In this document: piece after piece, positions 18,100 through 26,191 of the stretch | Layout: the number at the start of each line of letters is the position of its first letter | Position numbering within the stretch: position 1 is the first letter of the stretch | From: DATAXP01 sp036272935 | GTDB lineage: Bacteria > Planctomycetota > Planctomycetia > Pirellulales > PNKZ01 | Assembly (NCBI GenBank): GCA_036272935.1 | Contig: DATAXP010000003.1 | Coordinates: 101,795 to 165,794 of the forward strand | Direction of reading: 5' to 3' | Length of the DNA stretch: 64,000 bases | The notes under the pieces: model-generated | The model's input: the letters and a program-made list of their open reading frames with translations, nothing else | Told to the model about the DNA's origin: nothing | Database searches by the model: none | Translations under genes and position numbers: made by a program

Positions 18100-18864
18100 C
18101 GGCTTGACCAGCACGCCGGAATAGAGCCGCTGATGGACGCCAGCAACGTCGAGCACCAGTGCGCCATCGTCGGCGATCCCGATGCATCGGCCGGTGTGTC
18201 GCTGGCCGGCAAGATCGATCGTGAGCTGTTTGCCGTGTTGCAGACAAAGCCGATCGCTCTGCCGTCCCAACTCCTGCGGCGCCGTTGCGAGCACCTGAAG
18301 TGCAATGTTGAACTCCTGGAGCAATTCGACGAGCAGCTCCGAGCGATCGAACCGATCGCCGGCCAGGTCGGTCATTGTCGCCACCAGCCGGTGCAGCTCC
18401 GGCGGAGCATCGCATGCCGAGTTGTTCACGTTCACGCCGACACCGACGATGTGCCGGCCATCGGGCAGCGCTTCAACCAGAATGCCCGCGAGCTTCTGGT
18501 CGCCAACGTACACATCGTTCGGCCAATGCAGCCCGACAGAATGGCCCATCAACCGCCGGCAGACCACCTCGCAAATCGCCACCGCTACCGCCAGCGCGAT
18601 CATCGCCGTGTAGCGACGCTCGATGCCACGCTCCAAGGGATGGAACAGCACGCTGAATGCCATGCTCCCTGGCCCGGTCCACCAGCGGTTGCTGCCGCGG
18701 CCACGTCCAGCCGTCTGCTCGTCGGCGACGACCAGCAGCGTTTCGCCCGCAGCCAGCTCGGCAGCCAGCTCGCGAGCACAGTCGCTCGTGCTTGAAAGCG
18801 TGGGCTGATATTCGACACGATCGACCGGAGCCGACGCCAACACGTCACGATCGTAATCGCTCAT
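18091..18864 (-). CDS. birA: Biotin--[acetyl-CoA-carboxylase] ligase
   Basis: 257-residue ligase that activates biotin as biotinyl-AMP and attaches it to the carboxylase carrier protein. The biotin/AMP loop GRGRGSNRWW (53-62), HWPNDV (113-118) and the catalytic KLAGILVE (124-131, Lys124) are intact, followed by a C-terminal SH3-like domain. There is no N-terminal winged helix, so unlike E. coli BirA it cannot act as the bio repressor. It is last in a minus-strand group: cyclo-ligase, ftr, a small protein, birA; its ATG overlaps the small gene stop by 4 bp. Confidence 0.93.
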   Translation of the reverse strand: MSDYDRDVLASAPVDRVEYQPTLSSTSDCARELAAELAAGETLLVVADEQTAGRGRGSNRWWTGPGSMAFSVLFHPLERGIERRYTAMIALAVAVAICEVVCRRLMGHSVGLHWPNDVYVGDQKLAGILVEALPDGRHIVGVGVNVNNSACDAPPELHRLVATMTDLAGDRFDRSELLVELLQEFNIALQVLATAPQELGRQSDRLCLQHGKQLTIDLAGQRHTGRCIGIADDGALVLDVAGVHQRLYSGVLVKPSA

Positions 18865-19133
18865 GCCGCGCCCGGCGGCGGCGAGCCGTTCGAGCCCTTC
18901 GGCGAATCTCCTGCCAGCGGCTCGGTGCGCGTAACATGGAGCAGATCGACACGGACCGACCGCTCGAAGAAAACCTGGCCGGGGTCACCGGTCAGCCCGA
19001 CGTACGCCATCTTGCGTCCCACCCACAGCAAGTCGGGATGGCGAATGTCGTACGTCTGACCATCGGTCAGTACAATGCGAAACGGCTCGAACGGCCGGCT
19101 TCGCCCAACGTCGCGCAATTCCTCAGCGTCCAT
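18861..19133 (-). CDS. Small conserved-looking protein of unknown function
   Basis: 90 residues. The folded part FRIVLTDGQTYDIRHPDLLWVGRKMAYVGL is followed by a short beta-like stretch (RVDLLHVTRTEPL) and a disordered Gly/Ser/Pro tail. The pattern is that of a small single-domain beta protein that I recall as common in planctomycetes, without known function. It overlaps birA by 4 bp (ATGA) and follows ftr by about 40 nt. Its presence in the operon does not reveal a job. Confidence 0.7.
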   Translation of the reverse strand: MDAEELRDVGRSRPFEPFRIVLTDGQTYDIRHPDLLWVGRKMAYVGLTGDPGQVFFERSVRVDLLHVTRTEPLAGDSPKGSNGSPPPGAA

Positions 19134-19173
19134 AATTCAACTTTAGAATGCCTGCCATCGGATGACAACTCGC

Positions 19174-20106
19174 TCATCCCGGCTGGCGCTCAGGATGCAG
19201 GTAGATGAAGCTCTTGCCGAGCCGGCCGTTGTAGTTGCCTGCTGAAATCTTCATCAGGCCCGGCGTATCGACACTCGCAGCGATGGCGGCTTGCGTGGCG
19301 CGCACGATCGACGCCAGATCGCGGCCGTTGATGATAATTTCCATGACCGAGCCAACGTCCTCGGGCAGCCGCGACCGCTCGCCGAGCTGCTCGCGCAGCG
19401 TGGGGCAGTAGTTCTCGTAGGTGCTGGCCACCGAAAATTTATAGCGGCTGCCCGCCTTGCTGCCGCTGGCGGCCACGCCGCCGGGGAACGGCATGATGAC
19501 GCCGGGCGCCGCTTGCACGGCCGGCAAAGCTCGTTCGGCCGCGGCGAGAGCCGCATCGAGATCGCGCCCCAGGAACCATAGGTTGCCCCCCATCAAGCCG
19601 TCGCGAAAGCCGAAACGCCGATCGAGCACGAACTCGCCGCTCAGGATCGGAATCACCCACACCTTGCGGCCGAAACGCACGTCGCGGCGCTGGTAGCCGT
19701 CGCCAAAGTACGCGATCTTGCGGCCGAGCCTGAAGTACGGGTCAGAATCGATGCAGTTGAAGCACGCCGTCGTGGGACACGTGAGCACGTTCTGACTGAT
19801 GCGCACTAGCAGGCTACGTTCGAGCGCCTGCACCCGGTCGCCGCGGAAGCGAGGCACGTGGAACTGCACCACCGCCCCGGGACGACCATCGGGAGTCGGC
19901 TGCGATTCGTCGCCGCCGGGGCCGATGTATCGGTCGAGTCCCGCTTCGCAATCGCAGAGGATCGTGCTCGAGGCGTTCCCCGTGGCGGCCTCGACCGCGC
20001 GGTCGAGCCAGTGCCGGTCGCGCGCGGTGATCAGCACCTCGGCGTAGATGCTGCGAAACGCCTCGGCGTAGGTGTCTTCAACCTCGGCGCGAGTGTCGGT
20101 TGCCAT
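19174..20106 (-). CDS. ftr: Formylmethanofuran--tetrahydromethanopterin N-formyltransferase
   Basis: 310 residues, the normal length for Ftr/FhcD. Blocks that identify it include EDTYAEAFRSIYAEVLITA, LTCPTTACFNC, GRKIAYFGDGYQ, RRFGFRDGLMGGNLW and GGVAASGSKAGSRYKF. It moves the formyl group between formylmethanofuran and tetrahydromethanopterin in the archaeal-type C1 pathway, known in methylotrophs and in planctomycetes. ATG 20106 is chosen because the family N-terminus is near here; the frame extends to 20211 with unrelated residues. It begins 8 bp after 5-formyl-THF cyclo-ligase, so folate-linked and H4MPT-linked C1 genes sit together. Other fhc and mch genes are not in the window. Confidence 0.93.
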   Translation of the reverse strand: MATDTRAEVEDTYAEAFRSIYAEVLITARDRHWLDRAVEAATGNASSTILCDCEAGLDRYIGPGGDESQPTPDGRPGAVVQFHVPRFRGDRVQALERSLLVRISQNVLTCPTTACFNCIDSDPYFRLGRKIAYFGDGYQRRDVRFGRKVWVIPILSGEFVLDRRFGFRDGLMGGNLWFLGRDLDAALAAAERALPAVQAAPGVIMPFPGGVAASGSKAGSRYKFSVASTYENYCPTLREQLGERSRLPEDVGSVMEIIINGRDLASIVRATQAAIAASVDTPGLMKISAGNYNGRLGKSFIYLHPERQPG

Positions 20107-20114
20107 CGCGCGGG

Positions 20115-20723
20115 TCAGCGCCCCCGGCCGTCGTAAACAGCCGCTTCGGTGATGATCTTGTCCATGAACACGTCGTGATCCTGCGTCGGTATCTCGGGAA
20201 AGAGTTGGCATTCGAACGCCAAGGCGACCAGCGGCGTATCGGGACGCGCGTTCTCGAGCAGCTTGTCGTAGTAGCCTTTGCCGTGCCCCATCCGCGCCCC
20301 GCGGCGATCGAACGCCACGCCGGGGACCATCACCAGGTCGAGCTCCTGGATGCCGATCTGCTTGTGCGACAGCAGCCGCAGGTCTTCGCGCGGCTCGAGA
20401 ATCTTGTACATGCCGATCGCCAGTTCGTCCATGTTCTCGAGGTGGAACAGTTCGAGTTCGCCATCAGAATTGCACCAAGGCACGACAATCCGCTTACCAT
20501 GCCCGAGCACGCGCGGCAGATAATGGCGGGTGCGCACCTCGGCACGGACGTCGACATAGAACATGACGGTGCGTGCCGCGGCATAGGCGGGCAGGGCCAC
20601 GAACTTGGCGCAGATCGCTTCGCTCAGCTCGTCCTTGTTCTCTTGCGCGTTGCGAGCCGCGTGGGCCAGGGCGCGCAGCTCGGCCTTACGTACCTGAAGA
20701 TCGGTTGCCTGGTCGGAAGTCAT
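20115..20723 (-). CDS. 5-formyltetrahydrofolate cyclo-ligase family protein
   Basis: 202 residues. It converts 5-formyl-THF to 5,10-methenyl-THF with ATP. The family C-terminal blocks are present: DLVMVPGVAFDRRGARMGHGKGYYDKLL (the Gly-rich GHGKGYYD is the signature) and PLVALAFECQ, plus the N-terminal RKAELRALAHAARN. ATG 20723 is chosen because upstream codons to 20915 have no homology. It is the first gene of the operon with ftr, a small protein and birA. In an H4MPT-containing organism it might act on either pterin; this is speculation. Confidence 0.88.
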   Translation of the reverse strand: MTSDQATDLQVRKAELRALAHAARNAQENKDELSEAICAKFVALPAYAAARTVMFYVDVRAEVRTRHYLPRVLGHGKRIVVPWCNSDGELELFHLENMDELAIGMYKILEPREDLRLLSHKQIGIQELDLVMVPGVAFDRRGARMGHGKGYYDKLLENARPDTPLVALAFECQLFPEIPTQDHDVFMDKIITEAAVYDGRGR

Positions 20724-20905
20724 ACCATTGGCCTCGGCGTGTGCTACCATGCACAAAGCGGTTATCGTAGCGGTGACCAGGCACATTTTGAAGCCACCGA
20801 CCGACTGGTCGAACCGACGGCGACCCGCTACGATTTCACCAGACGAAGAATTGTCGGTTGGCCGACAGGCTGGCCGGCACGAATGTAGTACCCTCAGGCA
20901 GATTG

Positions 20906-21202
20906 ATGATGACATCGCCGAATGACGCTCGATTCACAGGTCCTCAGCCGCAGGAGAAGCAGCGCGCGGGCACGGCGCCTAGCGCTTCGCCCCGGGCCAT
21001 TGATGAACGCGAACACCAGGATCCGTCGCCCGACGAGATCGACGTTGAAGAATTCGACGAAGAATTCGACCAGGACTTCGAACAAGACGACACGGATTTG
21101 AAGGAGTTCGAAGAAGAATTGAACGCTGGCGAAGAAGTCGAACTGCCGATCGACGGTGAGGACGCCGACGACGAAGAATTCGAGGGAGACGAGGATTTTT
21201 AA
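20906..21202 (+). CDS. Small highly acidic, probably disordered protein
   Basis: 98 residues. After a polar N-terminus (TSPNDARFTGPQPQEKQ) the second half is almost entirely Asp and Glu with a few Phe, Leu and Val (EEFDEEFDQDFEQDDTDL), predicting a disordered polyanion. Two ATGs (20906, 20909) are adjacent. No family is recognised; similar acidic tails occur in proteins that shield nucleic-acid-binding surfaces. It is divergent from the cyclo-ligase operon, with 182 nt between the starts, and is followed by the TPR gene after about 60 nt. Confidence 0.6.
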   Translation: MMTSPNDARFTGPQPQEKQRAGTAPSASPRAIDEREHQDPSPDEIDVEEFDEEFDQDFEQDDTDLKEFEEELNAGEEVELPIDGEDADDEEFEGDEDF

Positions 21203-21263
21203 TCGTTGAGTTACCTCACGTTGGCACTGCGGGCTGATTGATTTCCTCCCAGGGGACCAAGTG

Positions 21264-21761
21264 ATGAGCGGACCTCCATCGGATCAAGAGGCTGGATTCG
21301 ATCCCCTAGGCGGCGAGCTGCCGGGCGACAAGGTCGCCGCGCTCGGCGAGCAAAGCCAGCTCGATTTCGACCTCGCCTTCTACGATGCGGTCCTGCGACG
21401 ATCGCCGAACTGTCTCGACGTGCTGCGCTGCCAAGGGGAGCTGCTGACCCGCAAGGGGCTGCACGAGCGGGCGCTGGTCATCGATCGCCGGTTGGTGTTG
21501 CTGCTGCCCGAGGAGCCGGTGGTGCGCTACAACCTGGCGTGCAGCTTGGCGCTCAACGGCGAGCCGGGCGAAGCGATCGACGAGCTGCGCAACGCCCTCG
21601 AGCTGGGCTACGAAGACCTCGACTTCCTGCAAACCGACGCCGATCTCGACAGCTTGCGCGACGATCCTCGCTACCAGGCGTTGATGCGCGAGCTGCTAAG
21701 CAGCGTCGGCAGCGACCTAACGGGCGATGATCGCGGTGAAGAAGCCGGAGCGTCGTTTTGA
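21264..21761 (+). CDS. TPR-repeat protein
   Basis: 165 residues. Helical repeats LAFYDAVLRRSPNCLDVLRCQGELLTRKG and EPVVRYNLACSLALNGEPGEAIDELRNALELGY are tetratricopeptide-like. The closing motif FLQTDADLDSLRDDPRYQALM is the TPR end-of-group block found in bacterial TPR proteins. There is no signal peptide, so it should be cytoplasmic. ATG 21264 follows an AGGGGA site; GTG 21261 is also in frame. Its stop overlaps the TTG start of the purine nucleoside phosphorylase, implying coupled translation. Partner unknown. Confidence 0.8.
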   Translation: MSGPPSDQEAGFDPLGGELPGDKVAALGEQSQLDFDLAFYDAVLRRSPNCLDVLRCQGELLTRKGLHERALVIDRRLVLLLPEEPVVRYNLACSLALNGEPGEAIDELRNALELGYEDLDFLQTDADLDSLRDDPRYQALMRELLSSVGSDLTGDDRGEEAGASF

Positions 21762-22591
21762 TCGGCCTCCTCGATCGCATTCAAGATTCCGCGCAGTTCA
21801 TCCGTCAGCATTGGGACGTGACGCCGCGCGCCGGCGTGATCCTGGGGACGGGATTAGGCGGCCTGGCTGCCGAGATCGAAGATCGCGTGACGCTCGACTA
21901 CGCCGCGATCCCGCATTTCCCGCGCTCCACGGCGATCAGCCACGCCGGCCAGCTTGTTTGCGGGCGGCTCGGCGGTGTACCGGTGCTGGCCATGGAGGGT
22001 CGGTTCCACGCCTACGAAGGCTACAGCCACCAGCAGATCACGCACCCAGTGCGCGTGATGAAGGCGCTCGGGGCTGACCTGCTAATTGTCTCGAACGCCT
22101 GCGGTGGGCTGAACCCGAGCTACCGCTCGGGCGACGTGATGGTGATCGACGACCACATCAACCTGCTGGGCGGCAACCCACTGGTGGGTGTGAACGACGA
22201 TCGGCTGGGGCCGCGCTTCCCCGATATGTGCCGCCCCTACACGCCCGAGCTGATCGAACGTTGCTTGGAGATCGGCCGGCGTGAAAACTTTGCCGTTCAT
22301 CGCGGCGTGTTCGTGGCGGTGTTGGGGCCGAACCTCGAAACGCGCGCTGAGTATCGTTTCTTACGGATGATCGGCGCCGATGTGGTAGGCATGTCGACGG
22401 TGCCCGAGGTGCTGGTGGCGGTGCACTCGAACATGCGCGTGCTGGGGCTGTCCTGCATCACCGACATGTGCCTGGCCGACGCCCTGGAGCCGGCCCATAT
22501 GGACTCGATCCTGGCCAACGCGGCCGTGGCGGCGCCGAGGCTGCGAAAGATTGTGCTGGGAATCCTCGCCGCCGAGAGCCGTGCCGTGTAG
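21758..22591 (+). CDS. Purine nucleoside phosphorylase
   Basis: 277 residues of the trimeric PNP (PunA/XapA/MTAP) family. It cleaves purine nucleosides with phosphate to base and ribose 1-phosphate. Markers: phosphate-binding GVILGTGLGGLA near residue 26, GRFHAYEGYSHQQITHPVRVM near 81, SNACGGLNPSYRSGDVMVIDDHIN near 108, GPNLETRAEYRFLR near 190 and GMSTVPEVLVAVH near 211. It begins with TTG within the stop of the TPR gene; no better ATG is in frame nearby. It ends before a 190-bp inverted-repeat element. Confidence 0.92.
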   Translation: MIGLLDRIQDSAQFIRQHWDVTPRAGVILGTGLGGLAAEIEDRVTLDYAAIPHFPRSTAISHAGQLVCGRLGGVPVLAMEGRFHAYEGYSHQQITHPVRVMKALGADLLIVSNACGGLNPSYRSGDVMVIDDHINLLGGNPLVGVNDDRLGPRFPDMCRPYTPELIERCLEIGRRENFAVHRGVFVAVLGPNLETRAEYRFLRMIGADVVGMSTVPEVLVAVHSNMRVLGLSCITDMCLADALEPAHMDSILANAAVAAPRLRKIVLGILAAESRAV

Positions 22592-22610
22592 CTCGGCGAC
22601 GTTGGCACGC

Positions 22611-22800
22611 TGTTGTGGCCGGTCTCCCGACCGAGCCACTCGGGCCGACCGCAGGTCTCCTGAACCAGCGGCGGCCCCCACCAGGCAACCGGCCTCGGCG
22701 GCATGTGGGCGATTGGTACACCGTCGGAAGGTGCACAAAAGCGGCGGGAGACCTGCGGTCCGATGCACTGGCATGGTCGGGAGACCATGCCAGAACAGGG
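22611..22800. repeat. 190-bp nested inverted-repeat element (REP/MITE-like), long form
   Basis: Outer arms contain GGTCTCCCGACC (near 22621) and GGTCGGGAGACC (near 22774). Inner arms contain GACCGCAGGTCTCC (near 22647) and GGAGACCTGCGGTC (near 22747). It lies between the convergent ends of the PNP gene and a membrane-protein gene. A 67-bp form with the same outer ends (GTTGTxGCCGGTCTCCCGACC ... CCAxAACAGGG) occurs at 63671-63737. It encodes no protein. Confidence 0.85.
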
Positions 22801-22824
22801 GCCAGAACAAGCGAACAGGCGCGG

Positions 22825-23196
22825 CTACTTGCGAGCATCCCGTCGTCGCGGCCGCACCCAGGCGAATGCGATCCAGACAATGGCCAATAGCGGCAGCAGC
22901 TTGGCCACCGGGATGCGCGGCACGACGACAATCAGCGCCACGACGGCCAGCAATCCCATCACCAGCCAGCGTTTGCGGGCCGCTTGCAAATCGGGCAACG
23001 CGATCCACAGCATCGCCAGCACCGCCCCGAGGCGCAACCCCGCCGAAGCCAACTGTTCGTACATGCTCGTCGGGGGAGCGAAGCTCACCGTCGCGATGCC
23101 GATCGCCAGCAGCACCACAGCGAGAATGCCCACCGTGGTTCGATTCACCAGCGGGCGCGCGTTCCCCTGTTCGATCACTCGCTGCGGCCGGGGCAT
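22825..23196 (-). CDS. Small polytopic membrane protein
   Basis: 123 residues with three or four hydrophobic helices (about 20-40, 50-68, 75-95 and 97-115), a basic start and a very basic tail (WVRPRRRDARK), suggesting a cytoplasmic C-terminus. No family recognised. ATG 23196 overlaps the TGA of the pseudoprotease-hydrolase gene by one base. It is the last gene of the long MoxR-to-HtrA run, so a role in that envelope system is possible. The open frame extends upstream to 23469 but only as a shadow of the neighbour. Confidence 0.7.
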   Translation of the reverse strand: MPRPQRVIEQGNARPLVNRTTVGILAVVLLAIGIATVSFAPPTSMYEQLASAGLRLGAVLAMLWIALPDLQAARKRWLVMGLLAVVALIVVVPRIPVAKLLPLLAIVWIAFAWVRPRRRDARK

Positions 23197-25160
23197 CACA
23201 GCTTGTCCAGCGTGTCGAACCAACGCAGCAGCTCGGCTTGCTCGTCGTCGTTCAGCCGGGTCGCCTTCTCGCCGAGCGCACGTTGCGTGACGGGATAACG
23301 CAGCTTGCGGATGCGATCGATCGCCGCGCCATTTTCGAGTTGCGGCGAACAGGCGACATAGAACGCCAGGCGATGTTCCGGGTCGTTTTCGTCGGGCCCG
23401 CCCGCCAAAGGTGCTTGGATCGCCGCCACGCCACGGATGCGCTCGCGGTCGTTGTAGGCCAGCAGGCACGCCAGGCTGCCGCCGACTTGTTCGCCGCAGG
23501 CTGCGATCCGCAGCGGATCGACGCGAAACGCTTCGGCAAAGTGTGCGACCGCCGCAGATAAAAACTCCAGATCGCGGATCGACCAGTCTTTCTCATCGGC
23601 CCCTTGCGGTGCGACGACGATAAACCGATCGCGATCTGCCGCCGCAGCCCAGCGATTCACGAACCTTTCAAGCTTCAGCGGCTCGTCGCCGTGCAACCAG
23701 ACGAGCAGGCCGTATGACTGAGCCGGATCGTAATCCTTCGGGACATACACGCGGCATTCGTTCTTATACTCGCCGACGGTGGTCGTGAACGATCCGGTGC
23801 GCGGGGCGTCGCCAGGCGGCGGCAAGACTACCGCTCCGGCGTCGAGCGGCTCAGCGGGAAGCTGTGCGGGAACATCTTCCGGCTCGGTGGCCAGTTTCGC
23901 ATTGAGATCGAGCGACTCGTCGCCGCGCTTGACCGCGAGCTTCACCGTATCGCCAACGGCCAGCGACGCCAGCCGCTCGGCAAGTTCCGCTGCATCGGCG
24001 ACCTCGCGACCGTTCAAGGCCATGATGCGATCGCCGGCTTCCATACCAGCCTTAGCGGCGGGGCCGTTGGGATAAACGTAGCGCACCATCACGCTGGTGG
24101 CGGCATCGCCGGCGAGCCGTCGTGGCAGGATGCCCAAGAACGGTCGTCGATACGGGTCGATCGCGTCGGCCAGCGTTACCGGTAAGTCGAGCCGTTCGCC
24201 GCCGCGCTCGACGGAAATGTGCAGCATGTCGCCGGCGTAGTGAGGATTGATCTGACGCGACAACTCGGCACGCGAGGTAACCCGTACACCGTCGATCGCG
24301 ACCACTTTGTCGCCGGCCCGCAAACCGGCCTTCGCCGCCGGTGAGTTGGGCCGGGCCGCACTGACCACCGGCGGTTCGCCGAACAGGTCGCCGGAGCCAA
24401 GAGTGATGCCGGCGACCCCCGGCTGCAAATCTTGGCCTCGCTTGAGCCGCGGCACCACCGCCAGCACCTGCTCGATCGGGACGGCGAAACCAATTTGCGA
24501 GTCGTACCAGTCGGTCCCGGCCAGCTCGCCGGATTTGTCGGGGGCCAGCGGCACGAGGATGCCGATCACACGGCCGTGAATATCGATCAGCGGACCACCG
24601 TAGTTGCTTGGCGAGATGCGGGCATCGGTCTGCACTGCCTTACCCCAGATGCGATTCAACCCGCTGATGATGCCGACTGATAAGTTCGGCTGTGTGCGGT
24701 CGAAGGTTCGCCCGACAGCGATAGCCCACTGACCAACGCGCAAGCTCGATTCGGCGACCGGCTCGGGCACCGGCAGCGCTTGGCCTGCCCGCACACGCAA
24801 CAGCACCAGCATCCGATTGCGATCAGTCGCGGTGAGCGTTGCCGGCAGGCGCGTGCCGTCGGCCAGCGTGACCAGGATGCTCGCCGGCTTCTGGATGAAA
24901 TGGAAGGCGCTGGAAACGATGTAGCCGTCGGAAGACACGATCGTCCCCGTCGCCGGCCCGCTGCCGACCAATGCGCCGCCGACACGCTCCATGCCGCCGA
25001 CCGTTTCGATGCTCACGACCGACGGCGCCACGTGCCGGACCGCGGCCGTCACGGCACGCTGTTCCAGCTCGATCAGGTCATCGGCCCCGGTGGCCAGTTC
25101 CGTAAACCACGGCAGCGCGACCGTCAGCGCTAGCAACTGGATGGCGAGGCGTCGCATCAC
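23196..25160 (-). CDS. HtrA-like pseudoprotease with two PDZ domains fused to a degenerate alpha/beta-hydrolase
   Basis: 654 residues with signal peptide, trypsin-like fold (about 40-235), PDZ domains (about 245-330 and 340-425) and an alpha/beta-hydrolase domain (about 465-650). Compared with the active HtrA of the same operon, the His is kept (His87, SSAFHF). The Asp position in DRNRMLVLLRV is Met117, and the Ser position in SPSNYGGPL is Tyr187. In the hydrolase domain (YGLLVWLHGD start) the GxSxG elbow reads GEQVG, with Gln558 in place of Ser. Both domains should be catalytically inactive, so a binding or scaffold role is inferred. Its start overlaps the previous stop by 4 bp. Confidence 0.85.
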   Translation of the reverse strand: MMRRLAIQLLALTVALPWFTELATGADDLIELEQRAVTAAVRHVAPSVVSIETVGGMERVGGALVGSGPATGTIVSSDGYIVSSAFHFIQKPASILVTLADGTRLPATLTATDRNRMLVLLRVRAGQALPVPEPVAESSLRVGQWAIAVGRTFDRTQPNLSVGIISGLNRIWGKAVQTDARISPSNYGGPLIDIHGRVIGILVPLAPDKSGELAGTDWYDSQIGFAVPIEQVLAVVPRLKRGQDLQPGVAGITLGSGDLFGEPPVVSAARPNSPAAKAGLRAGDKVVAIDGVRVTSRAELSRQINPHYAGDMLHISVERGGERLDLPVTLADAIDPYRRPFLGILPRRLAGDAATSVMVRYVYPNGPAAKAGMEAGDRIMALNGREVADAAELAERLASLAVGDTVKLAVKRGDESLDLNAKLATEPEDVPAQLPAEPLDAGAVVLPPPGDAPRTGSFTTTVGEYKNECRVYVPKDYDPAQSYGLLVWLHGDEPLKLERFVNRWAAAADRDRFIVVAPQGADEKDWSIRDLEFLSAAVAHFAEAFRVDPLRIAACGEQVGGSLACLLAYNDRERIRGVAAIQAPLAGGPDENDPEHRLAFYVACSPQLENGAAIDRIRKLRYPVTQRALGEKATRLNDDEQAELLRWFDTLDKL

Positions 25161-26191
25161 GGTTCGTCCGCCTTGAGCGTTGTTTCGATCAGTTCGCCGG
25201 CTCGCAACAAGGTGAGCTGCACGGAGTCGACGCGGTCGACATAATCGAGTTCGCTACGCAAGGCTTGCAGCGACGGGACGAGATGATTGTTGACGAACAC
25301 CACGAGATCATCGGGGCGAAGGCCGGCGCGAGCCGCGGGTGAATCGCGACGAACGGCATCGACGTAGGGCGGCGTGCGGTCGAGAACTTCGGGGACCAGC
25401 ACCAGGCCGAGTAGCTCGGCGCTCAGCGCGTGTTCCGGGCGGTTGGCGGCATCGTCGGCCGCGCGGCGGACAAATCGGCCGGCGCGAATCTCATCGACCG
25501 TGGCAGCCATTTCGCCGGCCGGCAGCGCGTAGTTCAGCCAGGTGTTCGTTTGCGCATTTCGCAACTCTTTGCCGAGCATGCCCAGCAGCCGGCCACGAGA
25601 ATCGGTCAAGGCTCCGCCAGCCGCTCCGGGATTGTTCGTGATCGCATCGAGCACGTATGCAGGGCCGCGATACGGTGTCTCATACGATCCGCGGCGCGCA
25701 TCGAGCCGGCTGACGGCCGCCACGATGCCGTGCTGCACGCTCGCCGCCTCGTCGCCGGTGGCGACGCCGAACAAATTGCTGAACGCCAGCACGCGCGCAC
25801 CAGTTTCGGCCTTAGCCGCGGCGGCGAGATCGAAGTGCGGCAATCCCTCGGCGTCGATCTTCAATACCGCCAGTTCGAAACGCGGATCAGCAGCCAACAG
25901 CTTGGCGTCGAACTTCTGGCCGTTGTTCAGCGTGACGCTCAAGTAATCGGTGTCGAGCACGTAGCTCCATACCGTGAGAACGTGCCCTTCGGCCGAGATC
26001 AGGAATCCGCTCTGATACGGCTCCATGCCACGGTATCCGCCGGCGCCGTAAATCTTCACGACCTTAGGCTGCACCGATTCGATGGCCGGGTGAAACGATA
26101 CCGTCGGCGGCGCATCGCCGGCACGGGCCGCGGCCACGCAGCATGAAAGCGACACGATGATCGCCACCGATCGCAGCCACGCGGCGTTCAT
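25157..26191 (-). CDS. HtrA-like pseudoprotease with PDZ domain, all triad residues lost
   Basis: 344 residues: signal peptide (AIIVSLSCCVAAARA), trypsin-like domain (about 35-235) and C-terminal PDZ (about 250-340; YVDAVRRDSPAARAGLRPDDLVVFVNN). Aligned to the neighbouring intact HtrA, the His position (LTVWSYV) is Ser76, the Asp position (DPRFELAVLKI) is Glu106 and the Ser position (NPGAAGGAL) is Ala191. The fold markers (FLISAEGHVLT, LAVLKI, NNPG) are kept, so this is a preserved fold without catalysis rather than a decaying gene. ATG 26191 overlaps the stop of the active HtrA by 4 bp. Upstream frame to 26539 is a shadow. Confidence 0.85.
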   Translation of the reverse strand: MNAAWLRSVAIIVSLSCCVAAARAGDAPPTVSFHPAIESVQPKVVKIYGAGGYRGMEPYQSGFLISAEGHVLTVWSYVLDTDYLSVTLNNGQKFDAKLLAADPRFELAVLKIDAEGLPHFDLAAAAKAETGARVLAFSNLFGVATGDEAASVQHGIVAAVSRLDARRGSYETPYRGPAYVLDAITNNPGAAGGALTDSRGRLLGMLGKELRNAQTNTWLNYALPAGEMAATVDEIRAGRFVRRAADDAANRPEHALSAELLGLVLVPEVLDRTPPYVDAVRRDSPAARAGLRPDDLVVFVNNHLVPSLQALRSELDYVDRVDSVQLTLLRAGELIETTLKADEP

